NCBI GenBank assembly: GCA_017617995.1
Contig: JAFZVE010000070.1
Span: 1 to 64,000, forward strand
Reading direction: 5' to 3'
Source: Clostridiales bacterium
GTDB lineage: Bacteria > Bacillota > Clostridia > Saccharofermentanales > Saccharofermentanaceae
DNA length: 64,000 bases
Position numbers and translations under genes: made by a program. Position 1 is the first letter of the stretch. The number at the start of each line of letters is the position of its first letter. This document shows, piece by piece, positions 18,406 to 28,200 of this stretch. Under the pieces are notes generated by a model, which was given only the letters and a program-made list of their open reading frames with translations, searched no databases and was not told the origin of the DNA.

Positions 18406-20074
18406 TCAGGAGAGAAGACCCGAATCGGGAAGAACGCAGGGGAACAGACAGCTTGGTGCAGGAAGTGATTCTTCTTCCCAGGCGAAGAACAATACCCGCA
18501 CACGCAGTATCGCTTTTTCCACGGTGATTATGATCATTGGACTCTTTTTCTCGAAAGGGTCCAGTTTTCTGCGTAATATCCTGGTTGCACATGTCTTCGA
18601 TAACACGTATCGTGATGCTTTTATCGCGGCATTCCTGATCCCGGATTTCTTCTTCGCACTTCTCGTCGGCGGTTCGATCCAGTCGGCCATCACGCCTACA
18701 CTTTCGCGTGCCATTGAGCAGAAGACTCTGAAGAAGACCTGGAAGGGCGTCAGTGTTTTCGTCACGTTGATGAGCATCGTCCTTCTGGTGGCGATCATCT
18801 TCGGCGAGATCTTCTCCGGCGGACTTTATACGCTTTTTTATCAGGGAAAGAATCCCGATGTGGTGCGACTGGCCGGAAACATGGCCCGTACTCTGTATCC
18901 GCAGATTTTCTTCATGATGCTGGCGGCGCTGTGCATCGGTGTACTCAACGCATATAAGAAGTTCGGTTCGACGGCCTTCGGTCCGACGATCTATAACATC
19001 GGTGTGCTGATCGCGATCTTCTTCCTCGGCGCATCAAATCCGAGTCATCTCTACATGACGGGTGTCGGCATCATGGCAGCGGCGATGGTGTTCTTCATAT
19101 TCCAGCTCTATATGGGAAGAAGGGAAGTCATCCATTATAAACCTTCAGTTGATACACATGATCCCGAGTTCAGAAGACTCTTCAAGCTGGCTGTCCCGAT
19201 CCTGATCTCCGCATCGATCGTGCAGATCAATATGTTGCTTCTGAATTCTTTTGCTTCCCGTTTTGACGAGGGTTCCATCTATGCCCTGAATAATGCCTCC
19301 ACGTTGTGGCAGTTGCCTTACGGTATCTTCGCCGTCGGTATCGGAAATGTTATGCTTCCATCCCTTGCGGGTCTGTATTCGACGAAAAAGTTCAAAGATG
19401 CGAGTGATCTTCTGTCCAGAAGTATCAAGAATGCACTCTTCCTCGCGGTACCGTGCGCCGGTATCTTCCTGATTCTTCGTTTCGATCTGGTCAAGGCTGT
19501 CTATCAGTGGTCTTCGAGTTATACCGATGAGAATGCCAAGATGGCAGCGATGTTCCTGATCGGTTATTGTGCATCGATCATCCTGCAGTCTGTGATCTTT
19601 ATTCTCAATCAGGCTTACTATGCGATCGAGAATACGAGATTCCCGTTGTTTGCCGGTATCGTTTCCATGATCGTAAACTTCGGTCTATGCTTCCTGTTCG
19701 TTTCTGTTGGTATGGGTCCGATGTCGATCACCATCGCCTACTCGATCTCCTGTGCGGTAAGACTTGCACTTCTGGTTGCGGTCTATAACAGGAACAAGCG
19801 TCTGGCTCCGAAGAATATCCGTCTGTTCCTGGTAAAGTCAGCGATCTGCCTTCTGGTCATGATGGGTGGCCTTTATCTTCTTAGTCTGGTTCCGTTCTCG
19901 CCGTCCCGTAAACTGTTCCATCTCGCATGGTTCGGTATCCAGTCCCTTGCCGGATTTGTTCTTTATTTCGCGACGGCTTTCCTCCTTCACATGGAAGAAC
20001 TGCAGGCGGCTTACGATAAGTATCTAGCCCGTTTCTTCAGAAGAAAGAAGCCTTCTTCCGATCCTGTTCGCTGA
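18398..20074 (+). CDS. murJ: Lipid II flippase MurJ/MviN
   Basis: 558 residues. A basic, polar 35-residue cytoplasmic N-terminus precedes about 14 hydrophobic helices. It carries MviN-family segments such as FLIPDFFFALLVGGSIQSAITP and PYGIFAVGIGNVMLPSLA. It moves lipid-linked peptidoglycan precursor across the membrane. It starts within the last codons of cinA (ATGAGTAA overlap), which implies coupled translation, and ends the long operon before a hairpin terminator. Confidence 0.93.
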   Translation: MSNQERRPESGRTQGNRQLGAGSDSSSQAKNNTRTRSIAFSTVIMIIGLFFSKGSSFLRNILVAHVFDNTYRDAFIAAFLIPDFFFALLVGGSIQSAITPTLSRAIEQKTLKKTWKGVSVFVTLMSIVLLVAIIFGEIFSGGLYTLFYQGKNPDVVRLAGNMARTLYPQIFFMMLAALCIGVLNAYKKFGSTAFGPTIYNIGVLIAIFFLGASNPSHLYMTGVGIMAAAMVFFIFQLYMGRREVIHYKPSVDTHDPEFRRLFKLAVPILISASIVQINMLLLNSFASRFDEGSIYALNNASTLWQLPYGIFAVGIGNVMLPSLAGLYSTKKFKDASDLLSRSIKNALFLAVPCAGIFLILRFDLVKAVYQWSSSYTDENAKMAAMFLIGYCASIILQSVIFILNQAYYAIENTRFPLFAGIVSMIVNFGLCFLFVSVGMGPMSITIAYSISCAVRLALLVAVYNRNKRLAPKNIRLFLVKSAICLLVMMGGLYLLSLVPFSPSRKLFHLAWFGIQSLAGFVLYFATAFLLHMEELQAAYDKYLARFFRRKKPSSDPVR

Positions 20075-20087
20075 GTCATTTCTTATG

Positions 20088-20130
20088 TTCGACAAACCGG
20101 CGTCTGTTGTCGGGTTTTGTCGAAATTTCT
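20088..20130 (+). terminator. Probable terminator of the proC-murJ operon
   Basis: A 9-bp stem (20088-20096 with 20116-20124) around a GC-rich inner loop is followed by ATTTCTT. Confidence 0.55.
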
Positions 20131-20143
20131 TCCCGAAAAGCAC

Positions 20144-20196
20144 TTGACGTTGTGGTATTGTATTGTTAAGATAAAACCACAAAGAACGAATGTTCG
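20144..20196 (+). promoter_or_regulatory. recA promoter with LexA (SOS) box
   Basis: TTGACG (20144-20149), 17 nt and TAAGAT (20167-20172) form the promoter. Directly after the predicted start lies GAACGAATGTTC (20184-20195), a perfect match to the Gram-positive GAAC-N4-GTTC LexA/DinR box. LexA bound here would block recA transcription until DNA damage. Confidence 0.9.
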
Positions 20197-20210
20197 ATAG
20201 GGAGGTTCTT

Positions 20211-21317
20211 ATGGCGAAGAAGGATTCGAATAAGTCAACACAGGATGTTTCTAAGAAAGTAGATAGTGAGAGAGCCAAGGCCCTGGACGCAGCCTTGATG
20301 CAAATTGAGAAACAGTTTGGTAAGGGCGCGGTCATGCGCCTCGGTGAGCAGGCCGGAATGGTCGTTGATTCGATCCCGACCGGTGCGCTTACTCTGGATA
20401 TCGCACTTGGTGTCGGCGGTGTGCCGAAGGGCAGAATCATCGAGATTTACGGACCGGAGTCTTCCGGTAAGACCACCGTTGCTCTTCACGTAGTTGCCGA
20501 GGCCCAGAAGCAGGGCGGTACGGCTGCTTTTATCGATGCTGAGCACGCGCTCGATCCGGAGTATGCTGCGAAGATCGGTGTAAACATTGACGAGTTGATT
20601 GTTTCCCAGCCGGATACCGGTGAGCAGGCCCTTGAGATCACCGAAGCACTCGTCCGAAGCGGCGCTATTGATGTAGTCGTTATTGACTCTGTAGCCGCAC
20701 TTGTTCCGAAGGCCGAGATTGACGGTGAGATGGGAGATTCCCATGTCGGACTTCAGGCTCGCCTCATGTCCCAGGCTCTCCGTAAGCTTGCAGGTATCGT
20801 CAGCAAGTCCAGTACTGTCTGTATCTTCATCAACCAGCTCCGTGAGAAGGTGGGTGTCATGTTCGGTAATCCTGAGACCACGCCTGGCGGTCGTGCGCTG
20901 AAGTTCTATTCCTCCGTTCGTCTGGATGTCCGTCGTGTTGAGTCTCTCCGTAACGGCAGTGAGGTCATCGGTAACCACACACGTGTTAAGGTCGTGAAGA
21001 ATAAAGTTGCGCCGCCGTTCCGTGATGCCGAGTTTGATATCATGTACGGAGAGGGTATCTCCAAAGAAGGCTGTATTATTGATCTTGCCGTGGATAGGGA
21101 TATCATGGAGAAGTCCGGATCCTGGTTCTCCTACAATGGACAGAAGATCGGTCAGGGTAAGGACAATGCGAAGACCTATCTCAAGGAACATCCTGAAGTA
21201 AGAGATGAGATCGAAGCGAAGATCCGTGCACTCATCGCCGGTAATGCAACACCGGAAGAAGCTGCACAGGAAGATACTTCCGACGATGACGAGGATTTCC
21301 TCGGTATCGATGTCTGA
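20211..21317 (+). CDS. recA: Recombinase RecA
   Basis: 368 residues from the ATG at 20211, which follows AGGGAGG; an ATG at 20190 lies inside the LexA box. Walker A GPESSGKT is at 81-88. The [31 protein letters not shown] (L1) and [21 protein letters not shown] (L2) segments are canonical, and the C-terminus is acidic. It forms filaments on single-stranded DNA for strand exchange and LexA self-cleavage. It is followed 38 bases later by recX. Confidence 0.99.
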   Translation: MAKKDSNKSTQDVSKKVDSERAKALDAALMQIEKQFGKGAVMRLGEQAGMVVDSIPTGALTLDIALGVGGVPKGRIIEIYGPESSGKTTVALHVVAEAQKQGGTAAFIDAEHALDPEYAAKIGVNIDELIVSQPDTGEQALEITEALVRSGAIDVVVIDSVAALVPKAEIDGEMGDSHVGLQARLMSQALRKLAGIVSKSSTVCIFINQLREKVGVMFGNPETTPGGRALKFYSSVRLDVRRVESLRNGSEVIGNHTRVKVVKNKVAPPFRDAEFDIMYGEGISKEGCIIDLAVDRDIMEKSGSWFSYNGQKIGQGKDNAKTYLKEHPEVRDEIEAKIRALIAGNATPEEAAQEDTSDDDEDFLGIDV

Positions 21318-21355
21318 TCCTTGAACGGGAATACCTGTTTGGGGAAGAACTGTTT

Positions 21356-21841
21356 ATGAATAGAGACCTCCAATATAGTGATGCAAGAAACAAAGCGATC
21401 GCCCATATAGGCATCGCTGTTTCTTCTTCCGGGAAGATTCGGGACTTCCTTTCGGAGAAGGGATATGATTCCGATGTCATCGAGGAAGTGATCGAACAAC
21501 TGATCGAAGAGAAATACGTGGACGATGCGCGCTATGCGCGCAAGATCCTCCGTGCACGTTTGGGAAGTAAGGCGGAGGGGAGGCTGAAGCTTCAGGCCCG
21601 TCTTGAAGCGGCCGGAGTGGCGCAGGATGTGATCTCGCAAGTGCTGTCCGAGAAGACCTATGCCGATGAGAATACGATCATGGACGTTATCCGGGATCGT
21701 TTCCCGGCGAGTTCTTTCTCCACGGAGCCTGCTGAGACGAAGCGGCAGCTTGCCAAGGCGATCCGCTATCTGGAGAGCCGATGGTATTCTTCTTCTTTGG
21801 CACTTTCTTCTTTCAGAAAACTTCTAAATGATGTAGAATAG
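21356..21841 (+). CDS. recX: Regulatory protein RecX
   Basis: 161 residues with three tandem three-helix RecX units: SSSGKIRDFLSEKGYDSDVIEEVIEQL, YVDDARYARKILRARLGSKAEGRLKLQARLEAAG and a shorter C-terminal one. RecX caps or disassembles RecA filaments. Its place right after recA and in the same direction supports the call. The ATG has a weak Shine-Dalgarno (GGGGAAGAA), so it is probably translated at a lower level from the recA message. Confidence 0.88.
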   Translation: MNRDLQYSDARNKAIAHIGIAVSSSGKIRDFLSEKGYDSDVIEEVIEQLIEEKYVDDARYARKILRARLGSKAEGRLKLQARLEAAGVAQDVISQVLSEKTYADENTIMDVIRDRFPASSFSTEPAETKRQLAKAIRYLESRWYSSSLALSSFRKLLNDVE

Positions 21842-21878
21842 CCTGTAGATTTTAGAAACGGCAGGTTTTGGACGACAT

Positions 21879-23234
21879 ATGCAGCATACGATCTCGATGA
21901 TATCTCTCGGATGTTCGAAGAACCTCGTGGATGCCGAGTGCATGACCGCGATTCTTAAGAATGACGGCTATACCATGGTCGATGATATCACTAAGGCTGA
22001 GGCCGTGGTCATCAATACATGCGGTTTTATCGAGAGTGCGAAAAAAGAAGCGATCGATACGATCCTTGAAGTGGCTTCTCTTAAGAAGAAAAGAAGTAAA
22101 CTTAAGTACATCGTCGTGACGGGCTGTTTGTCCCAGAGATATCCCGAAGATATCAGAAAGAGTCTCCCGGAAGTAGATGCTGTACTTGGTACCTCCCACT
22201 ATCAGGATATCTCCGAGGTGGTCGGCAAGCTCTTCAGAAAAGACCAGATGGACTGGAACGATTATATCGGACGGGCAGGAAGTCTCTCCCACATGATGGC
22301 AGAACGTGAGATCTCGACACGTGCTTATGCCTGGCTCAAGATCGCGGAAGGATGCTCGAACGGCTGTGCTTTCTGTGCGATTCCCGAAATTCGCGGCAAG
22401 TATATCTCCCGCCCCATGGAAGAGATCCTCGAAGAAGCAAAAGTCCTGGCAGGGAAGGGCTTAGGGGAGATCATCCTCGCTGCACAGGATACCACTGGAT
22501 ACGGACGTGATCTATACGGGGAGAGGAAGCTCGCCGAGCTTCTCCATAAACTCGGGAAGATCAAGGGGATCCGCTCGATCCGCATCATGTATGCCTATAT
22601 CGACGGGATCACGGATGAATTGATCCATGAGATCGCCACGAATCCGAAGGTTCTTCATTATCTCGATATCCCGGTCCAGCACGGTGATGACGAGATCCTC
22701 AAGAAGATGAGAAGAAGAGATACGGCTTCCTCGATCACGAAGACGATCGAGAAACTTCGTAAGAAGATCTCGGACATCACGATACGTTCTACCGTCATGG
22801 TCGGATTTCCCGGAGAGAAGAAGGAGAATTTCGAAAACCTTCTCAAGATGCTGAAGATCTGGCGTTTCCAGTGCCTCGGATGTTTTATCTATTCGCCGGA
22901 AGAGGGAACACTCGGGTATAAGATGCACCCGCGTGTCAGAAAAGATGTTTCCGAACGCCGCTACAACCGTGTCATGGAGCTTCAGCAGGAGATCTCACTT
23001 TCTTATAATGAGGCTCGAGTCGGCACAATTGTAGAGGTGACTATTGATTCTATTGCCGAAGATGGTATATTCTACATGGGACGTTCTTATTCTGAAGCAC
23101 CGGAAGTCGATCCCGTGATCTATGTCGCGTCTACGACGAGACCTTTGGAAATCGGGGATGTCGTCCGGGTGAAAATCATGGAATGCACGCCTTATGAACT
23201 GACAGGAGTAACACTAGATGAATCTGCCGAATAA
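21879..23234 (+). CDS. rimO: Ribosomal protein S12 methylthiotransferase
   Basis: 451 residues. The N-terminal methylthiotransferase domain (SLGCSKNLVDAE) has its iron-sulfur cysteines. The radical-SAM CxxxCxxC is C159/C163/C166 in GCSNGCAFCAIPEIRG. A C-terminal TRAM domain follows, from about 385. It adds a methylthio group to an Asp of S12. The SLGCSKN start and GCSNGCAFCAIP identify RimO rather than the tRNA enzyme MiaB. It overlaps pgsA by 17 bases, the usual rimO-pgsA pairing. Confidence 0.95.
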   Translation: MQHTISMISLGCSKNLVDAECMTAILKNDGYTMVDDITKAEAVVINTCGFIESAKKEAIDTILEVASLKKKRSKLKYIVVTGCLSQRYPEDIRKSLPEVDAVLGTSHYQDISEVVGKLFRKDQMDWNDYIGRAGSLSHMMAEREISTRAYAWLKIAEGCSNGCAFCAIPEIRGKYISRPMEEILEEAKVLAGKGLGEIILAAQDTTGYGRDLYGERKLAELLHKLGKIKGIRSIRIMYAYIDGITDELIHEIATNPKVLHYLDIPVQHGDDEILKKMRRRDTASSITKTIEKLRKKISDITIRSTVMVGFPGEKKENFENLLKMLKIWRFQCLGCFIYSPEEGTLGYKMHPRVRKDVSERRYNRVMELQQEISLSYNEARVGTIVEVTIDSIAEDGIFYMGRSYSEAPEVDPVIYVASTTRPLEIGDVVRVKIMECTPYELTGVTLDESAE

Positions 23235-23847
23235 ACTATCCTTGACGAGAATCATTCTGGTTCCGATCATATTGCTTTTCATGCTTCCGATCCATATCGG
23301 TTCGTGGGCGCCTGTAGCGTGGAATGATTTTATCAACGAATACGGTATGATCGTGGCGGCCGTCCTTTTTGTCATTGCGTCGATCACGGACCTCGTGGAT
23401 GGAAAGATCGCACGAAAGTATAATCTCATTACCAATCTCGGCAAGTTTCTCGATTCTCTGGCAGATAAGATGCTCGTCATCTCCGTTCTGATTGCTCTTG
23501 TTGACCTGAACCGAATCTCGGCGGTATGGGTATGCATCATCGTGCTCCGTGAGTTCGCGGTAACGGGTATCCGTATGCTGGCCAGCGCACAGGGTGTCGT
23601 CATGGCGGCGAAGATGATCGGCAAGATCAAGACCGTCACGCAGATGATCGCCATTACCTATCTGATGTTCGAGTCGCTCCTCATCAAGATCTTCCACGCG
23701 ATTCTTTCTTCTGCGGAAGTATCGGATATCACGAATTATGTCCAGATCGTCGGCAATATTCTCTTTATCGGATGTGTCATTATGACCGTTATTTCAGGCA
23801 TGGATTATGTGCTAAATAACCTTAAGTACTTCAAAGAGAATAAATAA
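23218..23847 (+). CDS. pgsA: CDP-diacylglycerol-glycerol-3-phosphate 3-phosphatidyltransferase
   Basis: 209 residues, multi-pass membrane protein. The CDP-alcohol phosphotransferase motif DGxxAR-x8-GxxxDxxxD is complete (Asp61, Gly62, Ala65, Arg66, Gly75, Asp79, Asp83). The N-terminal NLPNKLSLTRIILVP is typical. It makes phosphatidylglycerol phosphate. It starts inside the rimO end, so translation is coupled. Confidence 0.95.
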   Translation: MNLPNKLSLTRIILVPIILLFMLPIHIGSWAPVAWNDFINEYGMIVAAVLFVIASITDLVDGKIARKYNLITNLGKFLDSLADKMLVISVLIALVDLNRISAVWVCIIVLREFAVTGIRMLASAQGVVMAAKMIGKIKTVTQMIAITYLMFESLLIKIFHAILSSAEVSDITNYVQIVGNILFIGCVIMTVISGMDYVLNNLKYFKENK

Positions 23848-23892
23848 TTGTTTGATTTTCAAAATATTTTCCTTTTTTATGCGAATTATGTA

Positions 23893-23921
23893 TTGACAAT
23901 TCGAAATCTTTCGATTACAAA
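23893..23921 (+). promoter_or_regulatory. acpP promoter with palindromic operator candidate
   Basis: TTGACA (23893-23898), 17 nt and TACAAA (23916-23921). The spacer contains the perfect inverted repeat TCGAAA-TC-TTTCGA (23901-23914), positioned to block RNA polymerase. The repressor is unknown, and the repeat does not match the FapR consensus I know. Confidence 0.55.
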
Positions 23922-23968
23922 CATATATGAAAGATTGCTAAAGAGCGATTTGACAGGAGGTTATTAAT

Positions 23969-24208
23969 ATGTCATCTGATTCTGTATTTGAGAAAGTAAA
24001 AGCGATTCTTGTGGATCAATTGAATATATCTGAAGATACCGTGCAGATGGATTCTCTCTTCGTTGACGATCTGAATGCGGACTCCCTCGATATGGTTGAG
24101 CTCGTAATGGCTATGGAGCAGGAATTCAACATCTCCATCCCGGACGAGGAAGCAGAGCGCATCAAGACAGTTGGCGACGCAGTCGAGTTCATCAAGAGCA
24201 AGGCGTAA
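23969..24208 (+). CDS. acpP: Acyl carrier protein
   Basis: 79 residues with the phosphopantetheine site DSL (Ser39) in [18 protein letters not shown]. The ATG follows AGGAGG. It carries acyl chains in fatty-acid synthesis. It stands alone, with its own promoter and terminator, just ahead of rnc rather than inside a fab operon, as is common in Clostridia next to rnc-smc. Confidence 0.97.
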   Translation: MSSDSVFEKVKAILVDQLNISEDTVQMDSLFVDDLNADSLDMVELVMAMEQEFNISIPDEEAERIKTVGDAVEFIKSKA

Positions 24209-24235
24209 TCGTTTTTTCTCGAAGTAAAACAACAG

Positions 24236-24270
24236 GGAGCTGTTCCGATGAGGGACAGCTTCTTTCTTTA
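24236..24270 (+). terminator. acpP terminator
   Basis: A 9-bp stem with one G-U (24238-24246 with 24252-24260) is followed by TCTTTCTTT. Confidence 0.65.
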
Positions 24271-24423
24271 TCCTGCCAATCGTCCTCCTTTTTCGGATTT
24301 ACAGAACGAAATGCAGGATCATGCTCGGGAGAGTCAGTTTTTTGATATACTGATACTGTTAAGAGGAGGGGCCGGTCGTTTCTGAAGTAAACTTACAAGA
24401 TACGAACACGGGTACGAAGAAGT

Positions 24424-25128
24424 ATGGAACGGGTGTACGGCACACAACACGAACAATTGGAACAGAAGATCTCCTATTCTTTCTCGGATAAGGAGTTCCT
24501 GCTTCTTGCGCTGACGCACTCGACCTATGCCTATGAGCACAGGAAGATGGGTATCGTATCTAATCAGCGGCTCGAATTCCTCGGCGATGCGATCCTCGAC
24601 TTCATCGTGGGCGAAGAGATGTATAAGAGAAAAGCCTCCTGGGATGAGGGGAAACTCTCGAAGCACCGCGCACTGGTCGTATGCGAGAAGACCCTCGCCA
24701 AGGTTGCTGAGCAGTTATCAGTAGGCACGCTGCTTTTCCTTGGTAAGGGTGAAGAAGGGACCGGTGGAAGAACGAAGATCTCGACCCTGGCCGATACGAT
24801 GGAATCCCTGTTCGCCGCAATCTATCTGGATGGTGGTTTTGACGAGGCAAAGAAGGTTGTCCTGAGTCTGCTTTCGCCTTATATCGATCAGGCTCTCCAC
24901 GGAGAACTGATCTTCGACTATAAAAGTAAACTCCTCGAAAAGGCACAGATCCCGCAGAATCCTCATCAAGTCGCTTTTGAAGTGGTTCGGGAAGAGGGCC
25001 CGGTTCATGACCGCATGTTTGAGGTGGCCGTGTTGATCGACGGGGAGGAGATCGTCCGGGCAGAAGGACGGTCGAAGAAACAGGCCGAGCAGGAAGCTTC
25101 GCGTCTGGCTCTTCAGAAATGGAAATAA
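24424..25128 (+). CDS. rnc: Ribonuclease III
   Basis: 234 residues. The signature NQRLEFLGDAILDFIV (48-63, metal-binding Glu51 and Asp55) and TLADTMESLFAAIYLDGG form the catalytic domain. A double-stranded-RNA-binding domain (about 162-232) ends the protein. It cuts rRNA precursors and structured mRNA. The ATG at 24424 has only a weak GAAGAAG upstream. AGGAGGGG at 24363-24370 is too far away to serve it, and stop codons rule out an earlier start. Confidence 0.96.
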   Translation: MERVYGTQHEQLEQKISYSFSDKEFLLLALTHSTYAYEHRKMGIVSNQRLEFLGDAILDFIVGEEMYKRKASWDEGKLSKHRALVVCEKTLAKVAEQLSVGTLLFLGKGEEGTGGRTKISTLADTMESLFAAIYLDGGFDEAKKVVLSLLSPYIDQALHGELIFDYKSKLLEKAQIPQNPHQVAFEVVREEGPVHDRMFEVAVLIDGEEIVRAEGRSKKQAEQEASRLALQKWK

Positions 25129-25168
25129 GCCCGGAAAATCAGCGCTTCTTCTGTCATAAGAGAAATCG

Positions 25169-25209
25169 AAGCACCGTTCCTACTGTGACGGTGCTTTATA
25201 TGTTATAAT
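25169..25209 (+). promoter_or_regulatory. rnc terminator-like hairpin followed by smc extended -10
   Basis: A 9-bp perfect hairpin (25169-25177 with 25188-25196) lies after rnc. TGT-TATAAT (25201-25209) is an extended -10 without a good -35, 33 bases before smc. Confidence 0.5.
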
Positions 25210-25241
25210 GTATCTTCAAGATTAAAAGGAAGAGACTGTCC

Positions 25242-28200
25242 ATGCATCTTAAAAAACTGGAAATCCAAGGTTTTAAGTCATTTCCCGAGTACACACTCAT
25301 CGAGTTTGACAAGGGTATGACGGCGATCGTAGGTCCGAACGGAAGCGGTAAGAGCAACGTTACGGATGCGATCCGCTGGGTGCTGGGCGAACAGAGCGTC
25401 AAGACCCTCCGCGGCAGTAAGATGGAGGATGTGATCTTTAATGGTACGCAGTCCAGACGTGCCATGAACTTCGCAGAAGTCTCGATGACGCTCGATAACT
25501 CCGACGGGATCCTGCCGATCGAGTACTATGAGGTGCAGATCACCCGAAGACTCTACCGTTCCGGTGAGAGTGAATACCAGATCAACCATGTCAACTGCAG
25601 AATGAAAGATATCCTGCAGCTCTTTATGGATACGGGTCTCGGTAAGGATGGATATTCCATCATCGGTCAGGGTCGTGTTGACGATATCCTCTCGACCAAG
25701 TCAGAAGACCGCCGTAAGGTCCTCGAGGAAGCTTCCGGTATCGTGAAGTTTAAGACGAGAAAAGAAGAGTCGGAGAGAAAACTTAATAGCGCCGAGCAGA
25801 ACCTCGTGCGTATCAACGATATTCTTTCCGAACTGTCCTCGCAGATCGGGCCTCTGTCTGAACAGGCGGAAAAAGCAAAGAAATACCACGTCCTCTTCGA
25901 TGAGTGGAAGAAGGGCGATATTGCGCTGATCCTCAATATGATCGACAGAAATAAAGTGTTTCTCGACGCCAGTGCCGATGAGCGGCAGTCTCTGGCAGAT
26001 GCGATCAAGGTGCAGGAAGATCTTGTTTTGAAGATCCGTTCAGAGAACCGGGAGCTGACCGAGCGCTCCGCAGCACTCGAAGAAGAAATCGAAAATACCA
26101 GACAGGAGAGATCCGATCTCACGGAGAAGATCCACGAGATCAACAGCCAGATGCTCCTTCTCAAGGAGAGATTCGAACAGTTGAAACTGCGTATCAAGGC
26201 GGCCGAAGGCTCAGATGAGGAGCATGCTGCAGAGATCGCAAGACTTGACGAAGAGATCGCTTCTGCTAAGGAACAGATGGGCAAGCTCGATCTTGAGAAA
26301 AAGAATCTGACGGGGGAACAGGAAGTAACCGAGAAAGCTTATCAGGCCCTGATGGAGAAACTCTCGTCTACTCAGGCGAAGCAGTCGGAACTTCGAAAGA
26401 AAATCGACATGCTTACGGAAGAGATCTATGAGGCGAAAGAAACAGTGTCCCAGCTTTCGGGGGACATGATGGTCAAAGAGGCAAGGATCAAATCCCTCTC
26501 TGAAGACCGTATGCTCATGATCACCGAGCGCGATGAAGCCGCCAAGAGAAGAAATGCCGCTGACGAAGAACTCAAGAAGTCGCTGACGGAAACGGCGGAA
26601 CTGGCTTCGGCCGTATCGGAGAAACAGAGCGAGATGGCGGAGATGAGAAAGAAGGAGAACGATTCTGCCGCGGAACTTGAGAGAAAACAGCGCCTCCTGT
26701 CCAATACGGACTTTACGATCAAGACTCTCGAGGATCTTGAGAAGAGCCGTGAAGGATACCAGGAGTCGGTCAGAAGGCTTCTGGCAAGTACGGACAAAGA
26801 TCCGGGTCTGTCGAGTAAGGTCATCGGTATCCTCGGTGAACTCATCAAGGTGGACAAGGAATACGAGACAGCCATCGAGATCGCACTCGGAAATGCTGTC
26901 CATAACGTGGTTACCCAGAATGACAGAGACGCATCGCTCCTGATCGAACACTTGAAAGAGAATAAACTCGGCCGGGTCACCTTCTTGCCGATCGATTCGA
27001 TCCGTCCGAGGATCCTTGAGGACAATCTCCTTCACGATGCGAAGCGCTCCAGAGGATATATCGGACTTGCGTCCGAGCTCGTAGATACGAGATCGGAACT
27101 TCGGGATATCGTCGAGAATCTCCTCGGCCGTATCGTCGTGGTCGATCATCTAGATAACGGTATCGCGATGGCCAAGGCGGCTCGCTATGCCTACCGTGTC
27201 GTCTCCCTGGCCGGTGATGTTGTGAACCCCGGCGGTTCCCTTACGGGCGGCAGCATCAATAGAAAAGGTGCCGGACTTCTCGGACGTACCCGCGAGCTTG
27301 AGGATATCCGCAAGAAACGAGGTATGCTCGTCCGCGAGATCGCGAAGATGGAAGCCGAGAAACAGGACTTTGAACTACAGATCAAGGATGTCGCGCGTGA
27401 GCAGCTGGCCCTTGAGGAGAAGCTCCAGAGTATGTCCCTTTCCAAGATCCGCGTAGAGAGTGCTTTTGAAACGGCGGATGAAGACTATAAGAAGGCCCTC
27501 GAACGTATCTCTTCCGTGGAAAAAGAACTCGAGACCATCTCGGCAGCGAAACTGAGTTCGACTTCGGATCTCGAAGAGGCCAAACAGGTCATCACGGAAC
27601 GCGAAGAAGAAATCGCGGAATTAAAGGAGAAGGTCGAGTCTTCGTCCGATACCGTCGAGCAGGATCAGCTTGACCTCGAGAAGATGCGCGCGGACATCAG
27701 CGACCTTCGAGTCCGCGTCGAGACAATCAACGGCTCGGTCGCTGCGCTTGCGGAGAAGATCCGTATGTTCGAAAGTGAGAAGCAGAAGACGACCGACGAT
27801 ATCGAGAGACTCAAGCAGGAGTGTGAGCAGGCCAAGAAGGACTGCGAACAGATCAAGAAAGACTTCGAGGAACAGGCTGCCATGAAGGATGCCATGAAGA
27901 TCGAAGACGAGAAATACGAACAGAAGATCCGGACCGCTCTTCAGGAGAAGGAAGAAATCGAGGGAAGGCTGACGGACTTCATCGACAATGTCACGGCGGC
28001 GACGCAGAAACTCAGTAAGCTCCAGCAGGAGCAGGCGAAACTGGAAAGTAAGCTTGAGCGCTATGAGCTCGAGGTCGACGATGCGAAGAACCGTCTGTGG
28101 GAGAACCACGAACTGACATATGACAACGCTTCGGAATACAGGATCGAGATCGAAAACCTCTCGTCTCTTCAGAAGCGTGTTAATGAACTGCGTACGCAGA

